In this document: one piece after another, positions 47,724 to 55,448 of the stretch
Layout of the letters: every line of letters begins with the position of its first letter
Position numbering within the stretch: the stretch's first letter is position 1
NCBI RefSeq assembly: GCF_001431425.1
Contig: NZ_LDJG01000016.1
Location: 1-55,448 of the forward strand
Length of the DNA stretch: 55,448 bases
Direction: 5' to 3'
Origin: Stenotrophomonas nitritireducens
Lineage (GTDB): Bacteria > Pseudomonadota > Gammaproteobacteria > Xanthomonadales > Xanthomonadaceae
Notes under the pieces: model-generated
What the model saw: only the letters and a program-made list of their open reading frames with translations
Told to the model about the DNA's origin: nothing
The model's database searches: none
Program-made: the position numbers and the translations under genes

Positions 47724-49874
47724 CTACGCACCATCCGCTGCTTTCTTCCGTCGGAATGCCAGCCATCCTCCCAGCAAGGCAATCAGCACCCCCAAGACAT
47801 AGCACAGATAACCCGGGACATTGGATGGCCCGACGAATTCAAGATTTACCGTCCATTTTCCAGGGGGAATCGACCAGGTCCGCAACGATTGTGAGGTGGC
47901 CTCGACTTCCACGGGAGTACCGCAGCGACCGGTAGTGTCACACAGTCGCAGACGCCAGCCCGGCCACGCGATTTCATTCTCGATCACGCGTACTCCGCGC
48001 ACGGTCTCGACGAGGTAAACAACCGACTCCGCCGAATATTTCCGGAAAGACACCTTCACGCCCGTCGAATCGCCGACCGCCGGCGCCGTCGCCAGCGCTT
48101 CGTCAAGCAGGGGAACGGTATCACCCCCCACTGCCGGAATAACCAGCAACTGCTGCGGGTGACTGACAAACGCCAACAGCGCCCCTCCTCCTTCGCCGTA
48201 CAGAGAACTCAACAGCAACTGATGCGGCTTCGACAGCCGGAGATTGTCGTAGCCAAATACACAATAGCGGTGCGAATAATAGCAATGATTATAGTGGGAG
48301 CTATCACGCAGGGTAATCGCATCCTGAAGGTTGCCACCGACCACCGCGCGCGCCGGACGCCGCTCTATCACCAGCGGCTGTCTGCCACTCGTGAAATCGC
48401 TGAAATGCCCCCCGAAAGACTGCATCTCTACATCGCTGTTCCACGCGGGTCGCCATGTCAGTGGCTGGGAGCGGTGGTACATATAACCGTTGGTTGCAGT
48501 CACCACGATTAGAGCTATCGCCCAGATACCACTCACCATCCTGCCTCGTGGCCGTGCCGACGACAGCGCGATTACGACCAGCGCCAGTGCCAGTACCACC
48601 GCCCCTGTGGCCAGGGCGAGAACCAACGACGCCCCATCAAAGCCATGGAAAACCCCCGCCAGTACAGCTGCCGTAAAAACCAGCAGCATCACGGCGGAAC
48701 GCACAAGGGCGCTCTGCATCGGGACACTTCCCGACAACAGGCGCTGCCATCCACTGGCCGAAGCAAGTATCAATCCAAGATGGATGACAGGCCTCCAGTC
48801 GGCCAACGGGAATCGACTGACCCCTCCGCCGGGCAACAGGTGCAGAAATTCGGGAACATGCGGAACAAGCATGCAGAACACCAACCCGAATACCGTCATT
48901 GCCAGCCCGAACCGCGCTAAGGGCTCACGCGGCGTCAGCCAGCAGATTCCCCAGAAGACCGTCAGCGGCAACCAGAGGCTGCGCATGGTTGGATCGCCAG
49001 GCACTGCATCCGACAGATAGGGCAGAAGAAATGTAAACAGCGCCATGTTGCCCACCGGCGGCGGGTCGAACGACTCGCGCTGCAAGCCGACAGCGCCGTT
49101 GAGCAGAAATGGCATCCATTTTGGCATCGCCATCAGCAGGCCGCACAGGACGGCACAGCTCAGCAGGACGAGGTAGCGCCGTCGTCCCACTGGATCCTTG
49201 CATTGCCATGTCTGCAGCAATACCCACACGGCAGATGCATAGGCAAAGGATACGATTGCCCCGGGATAGGCACACACCAGAAGCTGGGAAAGAATCAATG
49301 CTGCGGCGGGTATGCCCCACCATTTCCGGGTCAGAAATTCCGGATGCAATGCAAGAATCAACCACGGAAACCAGGCCGCAGCACGCACGATATCCACATG
49401 CTGCTGATTAGAGAAGAACGTAGCGCCGTAGTGGTATGCAATCCCGGCAAACAGCGCAACGGCCAGCGGGCTCCCCAGGCGCCGCAGCAGCAGGCAGCAA
49501 CCAACCGCGCCGAAAAGCACATGCAGCGCCTGGAACACAGTCGCCACATGGACTGAATACTCAACCCCCAGCGCGTGGAGCAGCGTCAGTGGCAAATACC
49601 AACCGCCTGCCTGGATCGCAAGAAAAGCAGGAAAACCCAGATTGGTCCACGGCAGCCAGCTGGCCGGAGCCGTAACTCCTCCGATGTCGTACCAACCAAA
49701 GCTCTGCGCGTGGTATCCACCGAGAAAGTCCCATGGAAACGTCGCGCGGCCGGAATAATGCCGCTTGAACGTGACGTAATTGAACAGCGCCAACACCAGT
49801 ACCGGCATCGCGCCCAGCCACAGCAGGCGCAGCCAGCGCGGGTACACCCTGCTTCCAGTCTTCGTAGAATTCAT
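47724..49874 (-). CDS. Large polytopic membrane protein, YfhO-like, putative GT-C transferase
   Basis: Inner-membrane protein of 716 residues. Roughly residues 15-480 hold about 12 hydrophobic helices, and a periplasmic-type domain (about 485-690) precedes a last helix (GYLCYVLGVLIALLGGWLAF) and a basic tail. The architecture and the C-terminal GWRLRLCDTTGR region resemble YfhO/GT-C family proteins that use polyprenyl-phosphate sugars. The context next to GtrA/GtrB-like genes suggests it may add the lipid-linked sugar to O-antigen, but no acceptor is known. It lies 19 bp after the gene at 49894 and is cotranscribed. Confidence 0.75.
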   Translation of the reverse strand: MNSTKTGSRVYPRWLRLLWLGAMPVLVLALFNYVTFKRHYSGRATFPWDFLGGYHAQSFGWYDIGGVTAPASWLPWTNLGFPAFLAIQAGGWYLPLTLLHALGVEYSVHVATVFQALHVLFGAVGCCLLLRRLGSPLAVALFAGIAYHYGATFFSNQQHVDIVRAAAWFPWLILALHPEFLTRKWWGIPAAALILSQLLVCAYPGAIVSFAYASAVWVLLQTWQCKDPVGRRRYLVLLSCAVLCGLLMAMPKWMPFLLNGAVGLQRESFDPPPVGNMALFTFLLPYLSDAVPGDPTMRSLWLPLTVFWGICWLTPREPLARFGLAMTVFGLVFCMLVPHVPEFLHLLPGGGVSRFPLADWRPVIHLGLILASASGWQRLLSGSVPMQSALVRSAVMLLVFTAAVLAGVFHGFDGASLVLALATGAVVLALALVVIALSSARPRGRMVSGIWAIALIVVTATNGYMYHRSQPLTWRPAWNSDVEMQSFGGHFSDFTSGRQPLVIERRPARAVVGGNLQDAITLRDSSHYNHCYYSHRYCVFGYDNLRLSKPHQLLLSSLYGEGGGALLAFVSHPQQLLVIPAVGGDTVPLLDEALATAPAVGDSTGVKVSFRKYSAESVVYLVETVRGVRVIENEIAWPGWRLRLCDTTGRCGTPVEVEATSQSLRTWSIPPGKWTVNLEFVGPSNVPGYLCYVLGVLIALLGGWLAFRRKKAADGA

Positions 49875-49893
49875 AAAAATTCACCGGCACCGA

Positions 49894-51825
49894 TCATCTG
49901 GGGCGGACAACTCCGACATAGGGCACAAAAAACGGGCCTGAACTGCCGTCATGCGCCGTTACATAGATTTCGGCCGATGCCGAGCCTGCCGGTGGGTCCA
50001 GAAGCATGGTGAACAATCGTGGAGCCTGTTCCGGTGCGACGACCTTGATCTGCGCTGCGACCAGGTCAGATTTTTCGTCCAGCCAATTGACCTGCAAACG
50101 CATACCTGCGGGACCTGCCTCTCCTGTCGAATAGGCCTCATACGCGATCACGGCACCTTCGATATCGGCAACCGGCACACGCAAGGTCCCCACCCGACCA
50201 CCTGATATCTCGACGTCGGTTTCCGCGGCAGGCGCGGCCCCCTGCCACGCCCAGCCATTCCAGCCATTGTCCGTCCCCCCCAGTGCACGCGAGCCGTCGA
50301 TCATGTCCAGCGTTGGATGAACCAGCAGTGGCAACACAGATCCGGGAACGACATACAGCCGAGTCGGTGCTCGTACGCCATCGGCATATGCCAGCGCAAA
50401 GTCGTAGGCATCCAGGGATGCACGATTCAATGCACTCCGTGGATCGAGGCATGGCAACGTCTTCAAATTGATCCAGCAGAACACGTCGCCATTGGTCACA
50501 TCATTTCCCTGCAGGGCATTGCCGCCAAGAACCCATTCCAGGTCGCCATCAGCGATGCCGAGAACCAGCCCTCGTTTCCCCAGTGGCGCGGCGCCATGCA
50601 TCGCCGCCGCCAGCTTTCCGGCGGCATGCGATGCCTTCACATTGTAAATCCCATCGTAACTGCGCATCGAAAGATGGAAGGCACTGACCCCAAGCAGGGA
50701 AATTAGCAGCATGTTCCGCAACAAGGAGGTCGGAATGGACAACACGAAAAGTGCGGCAAAAGCACTGACCGGGAACATCCACCGACCATCGGCCTTCTCA
50801 GCCCCCGGCAGGCTGGAAATGGCGACCGTGGCCACGATCATCCCCAGCAGGACGATGCTGATGAACAGCGACCGTGGCCTCCACGCGGCCCTGGATCTGA
50901 TCAGCGTCGATATCCAGAGGAAAGCAAGAACCACTGCGAAGCCATACCCGGCCAGCCTTCCTTCCCGGGTAGCTGCGTTGAAGTATCCCGTGAACCACTC
51001 CAGACCGTAATTCGTACCCAGCAATACATTGGACAGAAAATGGAGAAATGTCCTGATGTTGCCCATTCCCACGGAAACCGTCTGACCGGCCGTACCGGTC
51101 ATCACCGAGAATGTCGAGAGCCACTTCGTGGCCAGCACGAACATGGAAAGCGGCACAGTCCAGACGAGCACTCCCGCCAGCGCAAGCAACCGCCGCTCCC
51201 GGGCAGGGCGCGAACGGTCAAACAGTGCCAGGAGCACTCCCGCGGAGCCCAGCACGAAGAGGCCAGCGACATACGTCTCGTACACGAAAATAGTGAGCAC
51301 CCCCATGCCGATATATACGGCGCAGCCCGCGACTGAAATCCGCTGCGCGAATACAAGCCCGCACAGGCAGGAAACCGTCCCCAGAAACAGCGCCAGCCCC
51401 CAAGTCCCGATGATTCCCGAAAGATAATCATGGTAAAGAACCATGCCAAAGCGGGAAATCAGGACGCATGCGGCTGCCGCCATGGCCACCGGTACACTGG
51501 CCGCAAGGTATCTGCGTCCGAGGATGAAGACCAGACTTGCGGCCGACCACATGCCAAGAAAATTCAGAATGGCGGCAACATATCGGGGAGCCTGCCACCA
51601 GGTCAGCAATGCCCAGATTCCATTGAAGATGAACCTGGGCTTGTATTCGTTTATCCGGAAAAAGGCTTCCGGAAGCGAGGAGCTGGTCTTTGCAACGAAG
51701 AACGGAAAGAGCTCGTCACCAAAATACGCGGATTGATAGCCGAACAACGTCAGCAACAGCGCAAAGCCGCCCATCAGCGCCAGTTGGAAGGCGAGACCTG
51801 ATCGAACCAACATTGAATCATTCAT
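49894..51825 (-). CDS. Polytopic membrane protein, putative GT-C glycosyltransferase
   Basis: Inner-membrane protein of 643 residues with about ten hydrophobic helices in the first 400 residues and a soluble, probably periplasmic C-terminal domain. The first loop after TM1 has YFGDELFPFFVAK, an acidic motif (Asp-Glu) like the catalytic loop of GT-C enzymes, and a second acidic segment is NEYKPRF. This fits a transferase using a polyprenyl-linked donor, but no specific family is recognised. It is the first gene of a pair with the 716-residue protein. The DNA looks less GC-rich than the housekeeping genes. Confidence 0.7.
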   Translation of the reverse strand: MNDSMLVRSGLAFQLALMGGFALLLTLFGYQSAYFGDELFPFFVAKTSSSLPEAFFRINEYKPRFIFNGIWALLTWWQAPRYVAAILNFLGMWSAASLVFILGRRYLAASVPVAMAAAACVLISRFGMVLYHDYLSGIIGTWGLALFLGTVSCLCGLVFAQRISVAGCAVYIGMGVLTIFVYETYVAGLFVLGSAGVLLALFDRSRPARERRLLALAGVLVWTVPLSMFVLATKWLSTFSVMTGTAGQTVSVGMGNIRTFLHFLSNVLLGTNYGLEWFTGYFNAATREGRLAGYGFAVVLAFLWISTLIRSRAAWRPRSLFISIVLLGMIVATVAISSLPGAEKADGRWMFPVSAFAALFVLSIPTSLLRNMLLISLLGVSAFHLSMRSYDGIYNVKASHAAGKLAAAMHGAAPLGKRGLVLGIADGDLEWVLGGNALQGNDVTNGDVFCWINLKTLPCLDPRSALNRASLDAYDFALAYADGVRAPTRLYVVPGSVLPLLVHPTLDMIDGSRALGGTDNGWNGWAWQGAAPAAETDVEISGGRVGTLRVPVADIEGAVIAYEAYSTGEAGPAGMRLQVNWLDEKSDLVAAQIKVVAPEQAPRLFTMLLDPPAGSASAEIYVTAHDGSSGPFFVPYVGVVRPR

Positions 51826-52077
51826 GATTGATGCTTCCTACTCCTTGAACGGTCCGTCCCTGCATATACAGCGGCGTCATGGGCAATCGCTCCACGTCCC
51901 GGATGCGCGTGTCATCCACAGTGGACCGGCCGATCAAGCCCCCAGGAACGGAAGGCAGCGGAGCATCGACGGCGTTCGCAGCCACCATGGACTCAATTCG
52001 TCCGTCTCGTCGAAAACCACCCCGGATGGGCCTTCCGACCCACCCGGGATACCTCCATCAGCTCGATGGCCGCAACC

Positions 52078-52509
52078 TTACTGGCACGGAACCTCGTCGA
52101 GAACCACCTCGGCCAGCGCCGCGGAATCCGCACCATTGACCAGCTGGATTTTCGTGCCTTTCACCGCCCAAGGACCGCTCTTGTCCTGCCCCACCGCTCC
52201 GGCAGCCAGCCAGAGCTTGGGAGCTTCACCCGGCGACACCCAGAATATCTGGACGCCTTCGGTACGCCCAGTCGCATTCCAACTGACATCAAGCGCAACC
52301 CCACCATTCGCAACCGCACAGCCATCAACAGCACCCGGCGACACCTTCAGCATGCCGGCGGGGTCTTCAAGCGAAGCCGGCAGCTCGCGCTTCGGGGCTG
52401 CCGCAGCTGCAGGAGCCGCCTCCCCTGCAGGCACGGGCTCGCGGGAACAACCCGCCGCAAGACAGATGACAGAAACGACCCCGAGCGACAGCAGATATTC
52501 ACGAACCAT
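52078..52509 (-). CDS. Putative lipoprotein of unknown function
   Basis: Protein of 143 residues. The signal MVREYLLSLGVVSVICLAAGC contains a lipobox (LAAGC), so Cys21 should be lipidated. An Ala/Pro linker follows, then a small domain of about 95 residues with Cys residues in GCAVANGG and at the C-terminus (DEVPCQ) that may form a disulfide. The domain recalls short beta-sandwich proteins found in O-antigen clusters, but no family is claimed. The 252-bp gap upstream in coordinates (51826-52077) shows no gene. Confidence 0.65.
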   Translation of the reverse strand: MVREYLLSLGVVSVICLAAGCSREPVPAGEAAPAAAAAPKRELPASLEDPAGMLKVSPGAVDGCAVANGGVALDVSWNATGRTEGVQIFWVSPGEAPKLWLAAGAVGQDKSGPWAVKGTKIQLVNGADSAALAEVVLDEVPCQ

Positions 52510-52638
52510 ACAAGCACCTATCACATGACCTGGATTATTTGAAAAAGCATCATCATGAACATCGACGATGCCACCGTCCGCACATCACCATGAAACGAAA
52601 AACATCTGGAGAAAACCGACTCATCGCCACGACAGCCA

Positions 52639-55448
52639 TCACCCACGCACATCGAACTCCAATGCCCTGGAAAGAATGTTCCAGACCGCCATCCGTGAAT
52701 AATTCGCCGCAATGAAATCCCTGGAACGACCAGAAACATCGGCCCAGTGAGCGGAATCCCTGACAAGACGGACCACATGTTCCGCCAGCGACGGGGCATC
52801 GTCGCCAAAGCACATGAAATCCGACGCTCCCGCCAACCCCTGCATGCCGGTACTGGTGGTGACACATGGCACACCGAACCGCAGACTCTCGAGAACCTTG
52901 CCCTTCACCCCGCCACCAAAACGCAGCGGGGCGACTGAAACCAGCGAAGAGCAATAATATTCGGCCAATCGCTCATCACTGACGTAGCCGGTGACCTCGA
53001 CATCATCCCCCGCCAGTTCCCACACACTCGGATGTGGATTCGAACCCACCAATGTCAGCTTGATTCCCGGCAGTTCACGGCGCACCAGCGGAAATATCTC
53101 CCGGACGAACCAGCATGCCGCATCGACATTGGGCGGATGCGCAAAACCGGCGACAAACAATATCCCCTGCCGATCCGCCGGCGGAGACAGCAGCTCGCCC
53201 GGAACCGGCTCATACGCATACAGAGGAATCGTCTCCGCCGTTGCCGGCGCCGGCCCGTTCACCGCCAGCCAGTCCCGGACATGAGCCGTTTCGCTGGCCG
53301 ACGGATAGAGAATGACGTCCGACTTCCGCCACATTTCGTATTCGAAATCACGGATACGCTCCATCTCCGCTTCCAGCGCCGCATCAGGCAGAAGCTTCAT
53401 CTGCTCCTGCATCCGCAGGTGATGCACATCGTGTCCGTAATAGACGACTCTCGCACGGCTATGCTGATGGACCGCGTCGATCAGATTCACCGACACATGC
53501 GGGCGATTTAGTATGACCGCATCGAGATACCGGCCGTTCTCGCGGATCCATGAATCAAAGCGGCCCACATGCTCTCCGCCGTGCAGGACTTCGACACCGA
53601 TCCGCTGCAACTGCGGCGCATAATCCGGGTCGTAATAGAGGTTTTCCGGCCAGAACGATACCTGGACGCCTTCACTGACCAGCAACTGGATCACCTGCCA
53701 GGTCGCACGCGAGCCGGCATCACGATCCGGCTGCGGCACGTAATGATCAACGACCAGAACATGCCTGCGCCCCCGCGAACGATCCCGCGCCAGAAACACA
53801 CTGTCCGCATTGGGGAAATGCTGGCTACGCAGGACATCCATCCAGCGCTCCAGGAATTTCTCGCGATTGACCGCCTGGTAGGCCTTGATCCCGCTGCCTT
53901 CGTCGGTGCCGTTGGAGACGCCCTCGTAATGCACCACCACTGACGCCGGCTGCATGTAGACCTGATAGCCCGCGGCACGCACCCGGAAGGCGATGTCGGT
54001 ATCTTCGTAATAAGCCGGGATGTAATGCTCGTCAAAGCCCCCCAGCTCATCCCAGAGCGTACGCGGTAACATGATCGAAGCGCCGGAGACATAGTCCACC
54101 GTCTTCAGATAGCCGTAGATCGCGCGCGACGGGTCATCCAGCCGGCCGAAATTCCAGGCACTCCCATCGTTCCAGACGATACCGCCGGCCTCCTGCAGGC
54201 GCCCGTCCGGGTAGACCAGTTTCGATCCCACCAGGCCCGCATCCGGCTTCTGCTCGAACACCTCCAGCAATGCCTCCAGCCAGCCCGGCATGACCTGCGT
54301 ATCGTTGTTCAACAGGCAGATGTACTGCCCGCGCGCCAGCTTCACCGCGGCATTGCAGGACAGCAGGAAACCCAGATTCCGCGGATGTTCGTGGTAACGC
54401 AGGCCGGGCACCCCGGCCAGACAGGCGATATCCGGGTCGCCGGACGCGTCTTCGGCAACAATGATTTCGTAGGCAACGCCAGGCCCCACGCTTTCCACGA
54501 TCGAACGCACCGCGGCGGCGGTGTACCCCAGATTGCCGTATGCCGGGATGACGATCGAGGCCACGGGATGCTCGAACACCGGCACCACCAGCCCGGCCAC
54601 CGCCGCATGCGGCTCCTGCGCTTCCGGATGTTCCACGGCCAGATGAAGCGGCTGCGCCGCTTCCACCGCATGGGCGCGACGCATCAGCCAACCCTTGACC
54701 GGTGCGCGCAACGGGCTCAGCAACCGGCTGCGTGCGACCGCCGAGCCCTGCAGAGACTCCAGGACGTTGCCCCATTCGCCGCGGAGTACCCGACCCGCAA
54801 ACCGCAGCGGCCGGGTCCAGGCCCACGAACGCGATGCAAGCACCTGCGACAATTGTCCGCTGAGCTCGCGGCTGACTTGCCGCGCATCCTCCAGCTCCCG
54901 GAGCAGGTACTCCCTCTGGTCCAACTGCTCCGCGCGCTGGCTGCTGACTTCCACCGTGATCGCATCCAGCGAACCACGCGCGGAATTCAGCTGTTCCTGC
55001 AACTCGCGCCGCATTCGCACCAGCTCCTCCTGGATATCCCGCCCCCACTGCTCCATTTCCAGCTCCTGGATCTGCTTCTCCCGTGCCAATGCCTGGAGCG
55101 CGCGCTCGGCGCCCTCCACCTTGGCTTCCAGGTCAGTCCTGTTCCTTTCGGATTCGGTTTGCAATTGCTGGTACGAGGTGCCCGATTCCATCAGCGCCCG
55201 CTCCAGCTCCCGTATCCGTTCCCCTTGTACGTGATGACCTTGCTGTAGATCGGCATGAGCGGTGTGCAACGACACCAATTCAGCATCCAGCGATCGCGCC
55301 CAGTTTACCTGTTCTTCATGCTTATGCTGCAATCCCGCATGCATGCCCTGCAACGCGGACAACTCCTGGTCCAGGGACTGCGCCCAACCCACCCGCTCGT
55401 CGTATTCCGACTGCAGCCGGGCATGGGTGTCCCGCAGCACCGACAACT
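52639..55448 (-). CDS. Multidomain glycosyltransferase (coiled coil + GT2 + GT4), partial
   Basis: At least 935 residues, open to the window edge, so its N-terminus is missing. The N-terminal 210 residues seen are a long coiled coil built partly of 28-residue repeats ([20 protein letters not shown] and [20 protein letters not shown] begin consecutive units). Residues about 290-530 are a GT2 domain ([47 protein letters not shown]). Residues about 560-930 are a GT4-like domain ([34 protein letters not shown]). It probably extends an O-antigen or similar glycan at the cytoplasmic face of the inner membrane. The coiled coil may scaffold or measure the chain. Confidence 0.85.
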   Translation of the reverse strand, partial: LSVLRDTHARLQSEYDERVGWAQSLDQELSALQGMHAGLQHKHEEQVNWARSLDAELVSLHTAHADLQQGHHVQGERIRELERALMESGTSYQQLQTESERNRTDLEAKVEGAERALQALAREKQIQELEMEQWGRDIQEELVRMRRELQEQLNSARGSLDAITVEVSSQRAEQLDQREYLLRELEDARQVSRELSGQLSQVLASRSWAWTRPLRFAGRVLRGEWGNVLESLQGSAVARSRLLSPLRAPVKGWLMRRAHAVEAAQPLHLAVEHPEAQEPHAAVAGLVVPVFEHPVASIVIPAYGNLGYTAAAVRSIVESVGPGVAYEIIVAEDASGDPDIACLAGVPGLRYHEHPRNLGFLLSCNAAVKLARGQYICLLNNDTQVMPGWLEALLEVFEQKPDAGLVGSKLVYPDGRLQEAGGIVWNDGSAWNFGRLDDPSRAIYGYLKTVDYVSGASIMLPRTLWDELGGFDEHYIPAYYEDTDIAFRVRAAGYQVYMQPASVVVHYEGVSNGTDEGSGIKAYQAVNREKFLERWMDVLRSQHFPNADSVFLARDRSRGRRHVLVVDHYVPQPDRDAGSRATWQVIQLLVSEGVQVSFWPENLYYDPDYAPQLQRIGVEVLHGGEHVGRFDSWIRENGRYLDAVILNRPHVSVNLIDAVHQHSRARVVYYGHDVHHLRMQEQMKLLPDAALEAEMERIRDFEYEMWRKSDVILYPSASETAHVRDWLAVNGPAPATAETIPLYAYEPVPGELLSPPADRQGILFVAGFAHPPNVDAACWFVREIFPLVRRELPGIKLTLVGSNPHPSVWELAGDDVEVTGYVSDERLAEYYCSSLVSVAPLRFGGGVKGKVLESLRFGVPCVTTSTGMQGLAGASDFMCFGDDAPSLAEHVVRLVRDSAHWADVSGRSRDFIAANYSRMAVWNILSRALEFDVRG

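Overview
The window comes from a high-GC gammaproteobacterium of the family Xanthomonadaceae (Lysobacteraceae), most like Stenotrophomonas or Pseudoxanthomonas. Three things support this: the order lptM-dapF-DUF484-xerC-hslV-hslU; a lipopolysaccharide (LPS) locus laid out as xanA-xanB, rmlBACD, etfBA and a wxc-type gene block, as in Xanthomonas; and palindromic repeats flanked by the tetranucleotide GTAG, which resemble the SMAG repeats of S. maltophilia. The genus call is an inference, because no rRNA or tRNA is present.

Layout. 1-5.9 kb: an RND efflux pump (permease and adaptor) diverging from a TetR regulator across an AcrR-like operator, then a hemerythrin-like protein. 5.9-12.3 kb: hslUV with a sigma-32-like promoter, a small membrane protein behind an FNR/ANR-type promoter, a DUF1203 gene, and the xerC/DUF484/dapF/lptM operon. 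12.3-18.4 kb: two exported S9 peptidases and an aminotransferase. 18.5-24.3 kb: a lipocalin, then an oxygen-independent ubiquinone locus (ubiT, ubiV, ubiU and a ubiD). 24.3-33.7 kb: a WYL regulator, a YdiY-like protein, hemC-algR, an esterase, a large inverted repeat, opgH, a DUF3817 protein and a two-subunit CoA transferase. 33.8-43.9 kb: xanAB, rmlBACD, a decayed SNF2 helicase and etfBA. 44.0-55.4 kb: an LPS modification block that looks more AT-rich (wxcKLMN, two large polytopic membrane proteins, a lipoprotein, and a multidomain glycosyltransferase cut by the window edge).

Most interesting region. The ubi locus appears to be wired as an anaerobic regulon. FNR/ANR-type boxes (TTGAY-N4-RTCAA, one with a mismatch) lie upstream of ubiT, ubiU and ubiD. 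In each case a plausible -10 hexamer sits at the offset expected if the box is centred at -41.5. A fourth promoter with the same geometry drives a small membrane protein at 8.1 kb. The UbiT frame also carries an N-terminal AroQ-type chorismate mutase domain that aligns without gaps to the E. coli enzyme and keeps seven of its eight active-site residues. A chorismate mutase-UbiT fusion is, as far as I know, not described.

How the LPS genes fit together. XanA and XanB supply sugar phosphates and GDP-mannose. RmlA and RmlB make dTDP-4-keto-6-deoxyglucose, which RmlC and RmlD take to dTDP-rhamnose and which WxcM and WxcK probably take to dTDP-Fuc3NAc (or a related 3-acetamido sugar). WxcL (GtrB-like) and WxcN (GtrA-like) would move that sugar onto undecaprenyl phosphate and across the inner membrane. 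One of the polytopic proteins that follow could then transfer it to the O-antigen; this last step is inference.
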